Below, piece by piece: positions 18,264 through 26,935 of a stretch of 64,000 bases of DNA. The position numbers and the translations under genes were made by a program. The DNA is from DSOI01 sp041394885. GTDB taxonomy: Bacteria > Acidobacteriota > Terriglobia > Bryobacterales > Bryobacteraceae. The stretch's first letter is position 1; each line of letters starts with the position of its first letter. The stretch lies in assembly GCA_041394885.1 (NCBI GenBank), contig JAWKHI010000034.1:1-64000 (forward strand). Direction: 5' to 3'. Below the pieces are notes generated by a model. It had not been told where the DNA came from. It did not search any database and saw nothing but the letters and a program-made list of their open reading frames with translations.

Positions 18264-18930
18264 GCCGATCATCGAGATCCGCGACCTGCACAAGGTCTAC
18301 CGGGTTGGCGATTTGAGCGTGGAAGCGCTCCGCGGGGTGGACCTGTTTGTGGAGCGCGGCGAGTTTCTCTCGATCGTGGGACCGTCGGGATCCGGCAAAT
18401 CCACACTGTTCCACATCCTGGGCGGGCTGACGCCGCCGTCGTCGGGATCGGTGACCATCGACGGAGTGGACCTTTCCCACCTGACGGACCGGGGCCGCAC
18501 GCAGATGCGCAAGGAAAAGGTCGGGTTCGTGTTCCAGCGCTACAACCTTCTGCCGACCCTGAGCGCGCACGACAACATCTGCATCGCGCGGCACATCGCC
18601 GGCAAGCCCCTCGAGCACGACCCTGCCTTTCACGACATCCTGAAACTGCTGGGCATCGACCACCGGCTGGACCACAAGCCGCGGGCGATGTCGGGCGGCG
18701 AACAGCAGCGGGTGGCAATTGCCCGAGCGATCGTGAACCATCCGGCAATCCTTTTAGCCGATGAGCCGACGGGCAACCTGGACACGGCCAATTCCGACGC
18801 GGTTCTCGGCGTCCTGCGGGACCTGAACCAGCGCCTGGGCCAGACCATCCTGATGATCACGCACAATCCGGAAGCGGCCGCTTATGGGCACCGCATGGTC
18901 CGGATGCGTGACGGGGCGATCGTCGGGTAG
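18256..18930 (+). CDS. ABC transporter ATP-binding protein (LolD/MacB-like)
   Basis: 224-residue nucleotide-binding subunit for the preceding permease. Walker A is GPSGSGKST, the Q-loop region is VGFVFQRYNLLPTL, the ABC signature is MSGGEQQRVAIARAI, Walker B is ILLADEPTGNLDT, and the H-loop histidine lies in MITHNPE. The FQRYNLLPTL pattern is typical of the LolD/MacB/DevA family. It overlaps the permease by 8 bases. No outer-membrane or fusion partner is adjacent, so the export substrate is open. Confidence 0.93.
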   Translation: MSKPIIEIRDLHKVYRVGDLSVEALRGVDLFVERGEFLSIVGPSGSGKSTLFHILGGLTPPSSGSVTIDGVDLSHLTDRGRTQMRKEKVGFVFQRYNLLPTLSAHDNICIARHIAGKPLEHDPAFHDILKLLGIDHRLDHKPRAMSGGEQQRVAIARAIVNHPAILLADEPTGNLDTANSDAVLGVLRDLNQRLGQTILMITHNPEAAAYGHRMVRMRDGAIVG

Positions 18931-18938
18931 CGCGCGTC

Positions 18939-18986
18939 AACCGGCTGGAAAAGTAACGCCCGGTTCATAGTTTGCGGAGATATAAT
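18939..18986 (+). promoter_or_regulatory. Inverted repeat and TATAAT upstream of the TonB receptor gene
   Basis: AACCGG (18939-18944) and CCGGTT (18960-18965) form a perfect 6-base inverted repeat with a 15-base loop. A consensus TATAAT follows at 18981-18986, 50 bases before the receptor ATG. No good -35 is visible at 17 bases, so the repeat may be an operator for a weak or activated promoter, or a poor terminator of the ABC operon. Confidence 0.4.
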
Positions 18987-19036
18987 TGGAGCAGCGGGAT
19001 CCGGCTCACCGGGTTTCGATAGTAAGGGGATCTATT

Positions 19037-22000
19037 ATGTCTTTTCGCAGTACCCTCGTGGCGCTGTGCGCGGCCATGTCCTGCCTGGCGCAGGAATACC
19101 GCTCCACAGTATCCGGTCAAGTGACCGACCCCAGCGGCGCAGCCGTCGTAGGCGCTGCTATCCAAGCCGTCGACAAGAATACCGGTGCGCGTTATGACGC
19201 CTCCACCGGCGCCGACGGCAACTACACTCTTCCCTTTCTTCCGCCCGGCCCCTACACGCTGACCGCGGAACTGGCGGGTTTCAAGAAGTTCGTACAAGAA
19301 GGCCTGAACGTCGGGACCAACCAGCGGCTAACCATCAATATGGCTCTGCAACTGGGGGCCCAGGCCGAGGCCGTGACGGTGACCGCCGATATCGCGATGT
19401 TGCAGACGGCGACAGCCTCGGTAGGCCAGGTAATCACGGAAAACCAGATCGCGACGCTCCCGATGAATGGCCGGACACCGCTCACGCTCGCGCAATTGTC
19501 GTATGGCGTGACGCCGTCGTCGGATCCGCGATTCACGCGCCCGTTCGACAACGCCGGGCCATCGGGGTTCTCCATGGGCGGCGGCCAGGCACAGTCGAAC
19601 GAACTTCTGCTCGACGGTTCGCCCGATATGACACGTAACCGGCGCGTGGCCTACAACCCGCCGGTGGACGCCGTGCAGGAGATGAAGGTGGAGTCGTTCC
19701 AGCCTGACGCCGCGTACGGTAACACGGGCGGCGGCACGGTGAACGTGGTGATGAAGGGCGGCACCAATGAGCTTCACGGCTCGTTGTACGAGTTTCACCA
19801 GAACCAACGGTTGAAGGGAACGCCATTTTTCACCAACTCCGCGGGGCAGAAGAAGCCGGTGACTCGATTCAATCAATACGGGCTTACGGTGGGCGGACCG
19901 GTCTTCATTCCCAAAGTCCTAAACGGGCGCAACAAGCTGTTTTTCTTCTTCGGGTATGAAGGCATCCGGCAATCGGAACCCGAACCGACATTCTCCACCG
20001 TGCCCACCGCCGCTCAGCGTGACGGCGATTTCTCGCAGTTGCTGAATGTTTCGAGCGCCTACACCATCTACGATCCGACGACCGGCGCGACCGAAGGCAG
20101 CCGCATCCGCCGGCAGCCGTTCGCCGGCAACCGGATTCCAGCCAATCGTCTGAGCGGTATTTCGAAGAACTTCCTGCAGTTTCTTCCGGCGCCGAACTTC
20201 ACTGGAGCGGCGGCGGACGGCACCAACAACTACTTCAACAACGCCATCCGGAGCGACACGTTCTTCTCCTACCTGGGACGCCTGGACTGGAACGTATCGG
20301 ACCGGCACAAGCTGTTCCTTTCCACGCGCACCAATGAGCGTGTGGAAAACAGGGGCAACCGTTTCTCCAACATCGCGACCGGCAATTTTCTCTCGCGCGT
20401 GAACTGGGGCGTGACGCTCGACGATGTTTACACGGTGACGCCGACGCTTTTCGTGAACACGCGCGTGAACTGGACGCGGTTCGTCGAAGGCAGCACGCGG
20501 CCCCACGACGGGTTCGACTTCACGACGCTCGGCCTGCCGTCGTCGCTCAAGTCAGCGAGCAACCGGCTGGTGATCCCGCGGATCGATTTCGGCAACATCA
20601 CCGACTTCGGCGATTCCGGCGGGGACAGGACGCCATTCGACAGCTATCAGATTTTTCTGGCCGCCACGAAGATCGCGGGACGTCACACGCTGAAATTCGG
20701 AACGGATTTGAGAACGCAGCGCGAGAGCTCCAACAGCTTCGGCAACTCGTCGGGTTTGTATCAGTTCAACGCCAACTGGACGCGCGGCCCGCTCGATAAC
20801 TCGCCGGCTGCTCCACTGGGGCAGGACATCGCCGCCTTCGTGCTCGGAATGCCCACTGGGGGCAGCTTCGATGTGAACGCTACGCGCACGCAGAGCTCGA
20901 AATACTTCGCGTTTTTCCTACAGGACGACCTGCGCGTGAGCAACACGCTGACGATGAATCTAGGGCTGCGATACGAGAAAGAAACCGGCACGATCGAGCG
21001 TTGGAACCGGGCCGTGCGCGGCTTCGATCCGGCGGCGTCGCTCACCGTTACCAACGCGGCCAAAGCGGCCTACACCGCCGCGCCGAACGCGATCCTCGCG
21101 GCGGCGCAGTTCAATCCCACCGGCGGAGTGCTGTTCGCCGATCCCTCCAATCGCGCCATCTACGGAACGCCGAGCAACGCGATCGCACCGCGGTTCGGGC
21201 TGTCGTGGTCGCCACGCGCTCTCGGCGGCAAGACGGTATTCCGGGGCGGCTTCGGGATCTTCTATAACACAGCCGGAACGTTCGGCATCCAGCAGCCGGG
21301 CTTCAGCCAGACCACGCAGTTGGTGGCTACGCTGAACAACTTCCTTTCGCCCGCCGCCACCTTCGCCAACCCATTTCCCAGCGGGATCCTGCAGCCGGTG
21401 GGCTCGTCGCTCGGAGTGAATACGTTTCTCGGGCAAAGCGTGCGCTACGTGGCGGCGCAACTCGATCAGCCCTACACGCAACGATGGAACGTGAACATCC
21501 AGCATGAAATCGCGAAAGATATGGTGTTCGAGATTGGCTACATGGGCTCGCGCGCGCGCCGCCTGCCGGTGGATCGCGAGTTGAACTATGTGCCCGATTC
21601 GTTCCTGTCGTCGTCGCTCACGCGCGATCAGGCGACCATTGACCGGCTCTCGGCGCTGGCGCCGAATCCGTTCCGTGGACTGCTCCCTGGCACCGGCTTG
21701 AACGGCTCAAACATCGGCGTGGAGAATCTGGTGCGGGCCTATCCGCAGTTTTCCGGCAACGGTGGGGTTCGGGAGGATTCCCAGACCATCGGGTACTCCA
21801 ACTACCACATGATGCAGATGCGGCTCGACAAACGCTTCTCCAACGGCTTGCAGTTTCTGACGAACTTCCAATGGTCGAAGTTCCTCGAAGCGACCGGCCG
21901 GCTGTATGCGTCCGCCCCTGGGCTGGAATACCGCATCGCGGGCGAGGACCGTCCGTTCCGCTTCGTTTTCTCGAGCACGTATGAACTGCCGTTCGGCAAG

Positions 22001-22468
22001 GGTAAACGGCTGGCGTCCGGCGTGGGCGCATGGGGCGACCGCCTCATCGGCGGGTGGCAGATGGCCGGGATCTTCAACCTCCAATCCGGCGCGCCTTCCG
22101 GATGGGGCAACATGATCTACTACGGCGGCGATCTCGGATGGGACGCCCGCAAAATCGCCGGCGCGTTCGACACAACCCGTTTCGAGACCGACCCTCGGCG
22201 GCAGTTGGACCGCAACCGGCGCTTCTTCCCGAGCGGGTTTTCCGGCTACCGGTCCGACAAGATCAACACGATCGATTTCTCGATCATCAAATCGATTCCG
22301 ATCGTGGAGCGAGTGAGGCTGCAGTTGCGGGGGGAGGCGTTCAACCTGTTCAACCACGCGGTTTTCAACTCGCCGGACACTAATCCGACCAGCCGCACGT
22401 TCGGGCGGATCACGTCGCAGGCGAATCTGCCCCGGACGATTCAGCTCGCGCTTCGTCTGACGTTCTGA
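19037..22468 (+). CDS. TonB-dependent receptor with carboxypeptidase-regulatory domain (Oar-like)
   Basis: 1143-residue outer-membrane protein. A signal peptide (RSTLVALCAAMSCLAQ) is followed by a carboxypeptidase-regulatory-like beta domain (VSGQVTDPSGAAVVGAAIQAVD and LPPGPYTLTAELAGFKKF, about residues 20-105). A plug-like region with LPMNGRTPLTLAQLSYG comes next, then a long beta-barrel ending in an aromatic residue (LPRTIQLALRLTF). This is the Oar-type architecture that is expanded in Solibacter-group genomes, probably for uptake of large organic ligands. No TonB box is obvious. The ATG at 19037 has a GGGG ribosome site 8 bases upstream. A strong hairpin follows the stop codon, so it is probably transcribed alone. 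Confidence 0.9.
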   Translation: MSFRSTLVALCAAMSCLAQEYRSTVSGQVTDPSGAAVVGAAIQAVDKNTGARYDASTGADGNYTLPFLPPGPYTLTAELAGFKKFVQEGLNVGTNQRLTINMALQLGAQAEAVTVTADIAMLQTATASVGQVITENQIATLPMNGRTPLTLAQLSYGVTPSSDPRFTRPFDNAGPSGFSMGGGQAQSNELLLDGSPDMTRNRRVAYNPPVDAVQEMKVESFQPDAAYGNTGGGTVNVVMKGGTNELHGSLYEFHQNQRLKGTPFFTNSAGQKKPVTRFNQYGLTVGGPVFIPKVLNGRNKLFFFFGYEGIRQSEPEPTFSTVPTAAQRDGDFSQLLNVSSAYTIYDPTTGATEGSRIRRQPFAGNRIPANRLSGISKNFLQFLPAPNFTGAAADGTNNYFNNAIRSDTFFSYLGRLDWNVSDRHKLFLSTRTNERVENRGNRFSNIATGNFLSRVNWGVTLDDVYTVTPTLFVNTRVNWTRFVEGSTRPHDGFDFTTLGLPSSLKSASNRLVIPRIDFGNITDFGDSGGDRTPFDSYQIFLAATKIAGRHTLKFGTDLRTQRESSNSFGNSSGLYQFNANWTRGPLDNSPAAPLGQDIAAFVLGMPTGGSFDVNATRTQSSKYFAFFLQDDLRVSNTLTMNLGLRYEKETGTIERWNRAVRGFDPAASLTVTNAAKAAYTAAPNAILAAAQFNPTGGVLFADPSNRAIYGTPSNAIAPRFGLSWSPRALGGKTVFRGGFGIFYNTAGTFGIQQPGFSQTTQLVATLNNFLSPAATFANPFPSGILQPVGSSLGVNTFLGQSVRYVAAQLDQPYTQRWNVNIQHEIAKDMVFEIGYMGSRARRLPVDRELNYVPDSFLSSSLTRDQATIDRLSALAPNPFRGLLPGTGLNGSNIGVENLVRAYPQFSGNGGVREDSQTIGYSNYHMMQMRLDKRFSNGLQFLTNFQWSKFLEATGRLYASAPGLEYRIAGEDRPFRFVFSSTYELPFGKGKRLASGVGAWGDRLIGGWQMAGIFNLQSGAPSGWGNMIYYGGDLGWDARKIAGAFDTTRFETDPRRQLDRNRRFFPSGFSGYRSDKINTIDFSIIKSIPIVERVRLQLRGEAFNLFNHAVFNSPDTNPTSRTFGRITSQANLPRTIQLALRLTF

Positions 22469-22476
22469 CGGTAGGG

Positions 22477-22507
22477 CCCAGGGCCGGATGCAAAGTCCGG
22501 CCCTGGG
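22477..22507 (+). terminator. Strong hairpin after the TonB receptor gene
   Basis: A perfect 12-base-pair stem (CCCAGGGCCGGA pairs with TCCGGCCCTGGG) with a 7-base loop begins 8 bases after the receptor stop. It is followed by AATTTCCCC rather than a T-run. The stem is strong enough to act as a terminator or as a 3'-end stabiliser. Confidence 0.6.
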
Positions 22508-22567
22508 AATTTCCCCGCAGTGCTGCCCGGGGCCGTGGGCCGGGGCGGGCGCGGTATGATGGCCCGC

Positions 22568-23899
22568 ATGCATGATCGTCTGGATCGCTTCTCACGGCTG
22601 ATGGGTCAACTGGTTCCGGACGCCGTGACGGCTTCGGTGGTTCTCCTTCTGCTTTTGTTCGGCATGGCGTTTTGGCTGGGCGATACGGCGGCCGCGACCA
22701 CCGACGCCTACTACCGGGGCCTGTGGATGCTGCTGCCGTTCACGATGCAGATGACGCTCATCATCACATTGAGCGCCGTGCTGGGGGCGACGCCGGTGTT
22801 CCGCCGGTCCATCGTGGCTTTGTCGGAGTGGCCGCGCACGGCCAATCAAGTTGTGATGTTGGCGGTGGCGCTTTCGGCGTTTCTTTCCTATCTCTACTGG
22901 GGCCTGGGCATGGCGCTGACGCCGCTGGTGGCGATCCACTTCGCGCGACAGGCGGAGGCGCGCGGGCTGAAGATCGACTTTCTGTTTTTCCTCGCCCTGA
23001 TTTGGGCGGCGAATTCGTGCTGGCAGTACGGCCTGTCGGCGAGTGCGCCGCTGCTGATTGCGACGCCTGGACACTTTCTCGAGAAGATGATCGGCGTGGT
23101 GCCCCTATCGCGAACGATCTGGTCACCGGCTGCGATCGTGCAGACGCTGGCATTTCCGGCGGTGCTGATGGTGGTGGGATGCGCGCTCATGCCGAAGACC
23201 GTGCGGCCGGTCTCACAATTTCCGGAGGCGTTGAAAGCCACCGACGAGCCGGAGCCGGATGCCGAACCGGCGGGTTTTTCCGAGCGGCTGGAGCACAGCC
23301 CGATCGTGACGCTGGCCCTCACGGCGATTCTCGGGCTGTGGCTTTACACGCATTTCTTCACGAAGAAGCTCGGGCTCGACATCAATTCTCTCAACACGAT
23401 CCTGCTGTCTTCGTGCCTGTTGCTGCAAGGGAGTGTGCATCGGTTCATGAAGGCTTTGGAGCGCGCGGTCCGGTCGGCATGGCCGGTGATCGTGCTCTAT
23501 CACTTGTACGCGGGCGTAGCGGGTTTGATTCAGTTCACCTCGGTGGGCGAGTTCGTCGCCTCGGCAGTGGCGGGGGTGTCGACGCCGTACACGTTCCCCT
23601 TACTAACCGCGCTGTCTGGAGCAGCGGTTTCGATTTTCGTTCCTTCGAGTGGGGGGCAGTGGGCTATTCAGGGCTATGTAACCTCAAAGGCGGCGCTGGC
23701 GGTGGGTGTGACGGTGGAACGGGGGATGTTGGCGTTGAGCGTAGGCGACCACATGGGGAACCTGACGGCGCCGTTCTGGTACATGGTGATCGCGGGAATC
23801 GCACGGGTGAACTTCCGGGAGTTCTTCGGGTACGGCCTGGTGTTCGCGGCGCTTTGGTTCGCGCTTGGGGTGGCGGTGTTTACGTTCCTTCCGTGTTGA
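22568..23899 (+). CDS. Short-chain fatty acid transporter (AtoE family)
   Basis: 443-residue inner-membrane protein with about 12 helices, matching the AtoE/short-chain fatty acid transporter family. The N-terminal RLDRFSRLMGQLVPDAVTAS lies on the cytoplasmic face. WMLLPFTMQMTLIITLSAVLG, AFLSYLYWGLGMALTPLVAIHFAR and IFVPSSGGQWAIQGYV are family-typical segments. Substrates in the family are butyrate- and acetoacetate-like acids. The start could be any of several close ATGs (22556, 22559, 22568). I chose 22568 because MHDRLDRFS resembles known N-termini. It may link to the fatty-acid enzymes elsewhere in the window, but they are not adjacent. Confidence 0.9.
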   Translation: MHDRLDRFSRLMGQLVPDAVTASVVLLLLLFGMAFWLGDTAAATTDAYYRGLWMLLPFTMQMTLIITLSAVLGATPVFRRSIVALSEWPRTANQVVMLAVALSAFLSYLYWGLGMALTPLVAIHFARQAEARGLKIDFLFFLALIWAANSCWQYGLSASAPLLIATPGHFLEKMIGVVPLSRTIWSPAAIVQTLAFPAVLMVVGCALMPKTVRPVSQFPEALKATDEPEPDAEPAGFSERLEHSPIVTLALTAILGLWLYTHFFTKKLGLDINSLNTILLSSCLLLQGSVHRFMKALERAVRSAWPVIVLYHLYAGVAGLIQFTSVGEFVASAVAGVSTPYTFPLLTALSGAAVSIFVPSSGGQWAIQGYVTSKAALAVGVTVERGMLALSVGDHMGNLTAPFWYMVIAGIARVNFREFFGYGLVFAALWFALGVAVFTFLPC

Positions 23900-23948
23900 A
23901 GGGGGCCGGCGAAAACAGGCCAAACTGTTAGAATGAGTCGAGGGTGGA

Positions 23949-24377
23949 ATGCAGCCATCGACCAAAGTCTTCCTCAGCTATGCCCACGCTGACAGCAAGC
24001 CAGCACGGGAACTGGCCGAGTACCTCCAGCGTGAAGGGTTTCGGGTCTGGGACCCCGACTTCGAGTTGCTCCCTGGTTCGGAATGGACATCCACACTTCG
24101 AAGCGCACTCGATAGCGCGGACGCGCTCGTCGTTCTGCTGTCTCCAGCCGCGATGGAATCCCGTTCGGTGGTGCACGAAATCGAATATGCCCTTGGGGCC
24201 AAGCACCTGCGTGGAAGGCTCATCCCCGTTTTGCTAAGACCCACGCGCCAGGTTCCGTGGATCCTGAACGAATTGCAGATGATCCATCACCAGAGCACGG
24301 CGACCACCGGTAAGGAAATTGCCGATTCGCTCACACGGCCTCCGTATGTCCCGAAAATCAAGGTTCGCACCGGTTGA
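23949..24377 (+). CDS. TIR domain protein (first of a tandem pair)
   Basis: 142-residue protein that is essentially one TIR domain. The beta-A strand is KVFLSYAHAD, the BB-loop region is EGFRVWDPDFELLPGSEW, and the helix with the putative NADase glutamate is SRSVVHEIEYALG (Glu77). No effector, membrane or nucleic-acid domain is attached. TIR domains of this kind in bacteria often cleave NAD+ or make cyclic-ADP-ribose signals in phage defence, but no Thoeris ThsA or other known partner lies within reach. A GAGGG ribosome site is at 23939-23943. Its last 32 bases overlap the start of a second TIR gene. Defence role is inference. Confidence 0.85.
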   Translation: MQPSTKVFLSYAHADSKPARELAEYLQREGFRVWDPDFELLPGSEWTSTLRSALDSADALVVLLSPAAMESRSVVHEIEYALGAKHLRGRLIPVLLRPTRQVPWILNELQMIHHQSTATTGKEIADSLTRPPYVPKIKVRTG

Positions 24378-24780
24378 GGTATTCCTTTCCCATTCGAGCC
24401 GCAACGGCGCTTTCGGACGTCGTCTGTCGAAGGTGTTGGCCGCACACGGCGTGCGTTGCTTCTAGAGCGAGAAAAGCATTCGAGGGGCGCAACAGTGGCA
24501 CGACGAGATCGGGTCCGCGCTGAAGCGCTGCGACTGGTTTCTGGTGGTGCTGTCGCCACAGTCGGTGGACTCCCGATGGGTCAAGCATGAACTGATTTAC
24601 GCGCTGCAGGAAAAAAGATACGTCGGGCGCATAGTGCCTGTCGTAATCAAGGATTGCGACCTTGATCGACTGTCGTGGACACTCAGTGGGTTACAACACG
24701 TGGACTTCCGAAAGGACTTCCATCGCGGCTGCGATGCCTTGATGTCAATCTGGCGGATGACCTACCAGCGGGCCAAATGA
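24346..24780 (+). pseudogene. Second TIR domain gene, interrupted by in-frame TAG
   Basis: Reading from the ATG at 24346 (frame shifted relative to the first TIR gene) gives a complete TIR domain. VEVFLSHSSRNGAFG is beta-A, AAHGVRCF is followed by a TAG (codon 40, 24463-24465), then SEKSIRGAQQWHDEIGSALKRC, FLVVLSPQSVDSRWVKHELIYAL with the catalytic-type Glu82, and a final MTYQRAK. In relatives the TAG position would hold a Tyr (CF-Y-SEK), one base change from TAC or TAT. Both halves are otherwise intact, so the lesion is recent, a sequencing error, or a suppressed stop. The N- and C-parts are in the same frame; no other shift is needed. Confidence 0.8.
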
Positions 24781-24802
24781 ACCGCTCGCCGCCCCGACGG
24801 CT

Positions 24803-26265
24803 CTATCGTCCCCAGCGCAACGCCAAGTCCGCAAAGGTGCGCACCATCACGCCGGTGGGGCCCTTGGCCATCCAGGGCTTGGCTTCGTCGAGCCATGCGG
24901 TGCCGGCGATGTCGAGATGGACCCAGGGCGTAGGATCCGCAAACTCCTTGAGAAACCATGCGGCGGTGATTGAGCCGCCCCAGCGCGTACCGATATTGGC
25001 CATGTCGGCAAAGGCGCTCTTGAGCCCCTCTTTGTAATCCTCTTCGAGCGGCAACTGCCAGATTTTCTCGCCCTGGCGGCGGGCTGACGACAAGACGCGG
25101 TCCAGCAGCGCCTGATCGTTGGTGTAACCGCCTGTGTAGACGTGTCCGAGCGCTACTACGACCGAACCGGTGAGTGTGGCGGCGTCCACCAAGTGGGTGC
25201 AGCCGAGGCGCTGAGCGTACGTGATGGTGTCGTTGAGGATGAGGCGGCCTTCGGCGTCGGTATTGAGCACTTCGACGGTTTTGCCGGAGAGTGTCTTTAC
25301 GATGTCGCCGGGACGCTGGGCCTGCCCGTTGATCATGTTTTCGACGGCGGGCACAAACGCAGTGACTGGGATAGAAGGCTTCAACGCGGCGATGGCTCGC
25401 ATGGCGCCAAGGACAGCGGCGCCGCCGCACATATCGTATTTCATTTTCTCCATGCCGTCGGCGGGCTTGATCGAGATTCCGCCGCTGTCAAATGTAACGG
25501 CTTTCCCGATAAGGGCCAAATGGTCTGTGGGGGTATTCCCTCCCGGGGGATGGTACCGTACAATAATGAGCGCAGGTGGTTGCGAACTGCCCATCGCGAC
25601 TCCGAGAAAGAGCCCATGCCCAACTGCCGCAGCCGGTCTTCTTCGAGTATCTCGATCTCCAACCCGGTCTGGTTCGCCATCAATCTGGCGCGGCTGGCCA
25701 ATTCGGTGGGGTTCAAGACGTTGGAAGGTTCATTGGACAAATCCCGGGCGAAATTCTGCGATTCGGCGAGCGCCACTCCCCGGGCGAAAGCGGCTTCGAC
25801 GCCGGACACGACCCCGGCTGGCAAATCCGGGGAAATTGCCAACGAGAACGACGAGATGCGGGACACAGGCTCGGACTTGAGCCAGTCCGGCTCATAGTCA
25901 CTGAGAATGGCGGCTTCGACGGCTGCCTCGACGGCCGTTTCCGACGTGAGTGCCGTGGGCAACCATACAGCCACCTTCTTGAACTTTCGCGTACGCGCGA
26001 ACCGGATCGCGGCGCCAATGGCGCGGCGGAGATCGGGCTGAGTGCCTGCGCCAGCGAGAATGAGGCGCGAGGCGGCGAGCCCGGCGGGAGCATGAATGAG
26101 CGCAACGTCCTGCGCCTTGCCTTTGAACTCCTCCGAGGCGTAGAGCTGGACGATGGCGGCGTCGCAGGCCGCGCCAATAACGGGAGGGTGGTCCTCCATC
26201 GCGGGGACGATCAGAGCGTCGGCGGAGATGCCGTTGGCGGCAATTTTAGCAATCTGCGTTTCCAT
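24803..26265 (-). pseudogene. pepA: Leucyl aminopeptidase (M17), frameshifted near 25604-25610
   Basis: Two-metal M17 aminopeptidase that removes N-terminal residues; cytosolic. The N-terminal part (start ATG 26265, with a GAGGGAA ribosome site) runs through ARDLSNEPSNVLNP and LEEDRLRQLGMGS. The catalytic half (GKAVTFDSGGISIKPADGM, YDMCGGAA, NTDAEGRLIL) is in the -1 frame. Joining the two at CTTTCTC with one base restored yields the family sequence LGMGS(F)LGVAMGSSQPPAL, so a single base is missing. All metal ligands are intact. As a usually conserved gene, a sequencing error is as likely as true inactivation. No canonical slippery heptamer is seen. It is convergent with the TIR pair, 22 bases apart. 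Confidence 0.85.
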
Positions 26266-26284
26266 CAATTCCCTCTCTCTTCCA

Positions 26285-26806
26285 CTACCCGCCCGATTTC
26301 CTCAATCGGCCGATGGCGGCGCGAGCCTCGGACTCCTGCTCACGCACCCGCACGCTCTCCCTCTTATCGTGCAGTTTCTTACCCCGGGCGAGGGCAATCT
26401 CGCACTTGACCAGACCATTCTTGAGATAGATACGGACAGGTACAACGGTCAGTCCCTTATCGCGTGTTTTCCCGTAAAGTTTCTCAATCTCCTGACGGTG
26501 CATCAGCAGCTTCCGGCGGCGCATGGCTTCGTGGTTGAACCGATTTCCATGGGTATAGGGGCTGAAGTGCGCGTTGCATAGCCAAGCCTCGCGGGCGCCG
26601 ATTTCGGCAAAAGCGTCCTGGAGGTTGATTTTGCCGGTTCGGGCCGACTTGACCTCGGTGCCGGTAAGCACCAATCCGGCCTCGAACTTGTCCATCAGCT
26701 CGTAGTTGAAGCGAGCCTGCCGGTTGTCGCTCAGAATCTTGAACTGAGAGTCCAGATTCTTGCCTTGCGCGGTCTTTCGGGGCGCGGATTTTGAGGGGTT
26801 GGGCAC
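26285..26806 (-). CDS. smpB: SsrA-binding protein SmpB
   Basis: Binds tmRNA and the ribosome in trans-translation. The core FKILSDNRQARFNYEL, GLVLTGTEVKSARTGKINLQDAFAEI, NAHFSPYTHGNRFNHEAMRRRKLLMHRQEIEKL and the C-terminal KLHDKRESVRVREQE are all SmpB hallmarks. No ATG lies near the N-terminus. I chose GTG at 26806 (173 residues); the TTG at 26842 would add 12 residues and is also possible. The N-terminal ~20 residues before the core are basic and longer than usual. It lies 19 bases after pepA in the same direction. No tmRNA gene is visible in the window. Confidence 0.92.
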   Translation of the reverse strand: MPNPSKSAPRKTAQGKNLDSQFKILSDNRQARFNYELMDKFEAGLVLTGTEVKSARTGKINLQDAFAEIGAREAWLCNAHFSPYTHGNRFNHEAMRRRKLLMHRQEIEKLYGKTRDKGLTVVPVRIYLKNGLVKCEIALARGKKLHDKRESVRVREQESEARAAIGRLRKSGG

Positions 26807-26935
26807 AGATCGTCTCAACGGTTGCAACTGTCGATCCGTCAATTGTTTAGGGATGGACGCGATTCACCCACATCGTAACACAGCCGTGCGGTGGCGGGCC
26901 AACATCGCCATCCGGAGCGGTTCGACGGACATAAG

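Noticed and set aside
24463..24465. TAG read as pyrrolysine or suppressed codon
   Set aside because: No Pyl genes are visible and no other gene here uses in-frame TAG; a point mutation or sequencing error is simpler.
23949..24780. Thoeris system
   Set aside because: TIR domains fit ThsB, but no ThsA-like SIR2/SLOG gene lies nearby, and the flanks are a fatty-acid transporter and an aminopeptidase.
25604..25610. Programmed -1 frameshift in pepA
   Set aside because: The site CTTTCTC is not a canonical slippery heptamer and no downstream stem is evident; the family does not use frameshifting.
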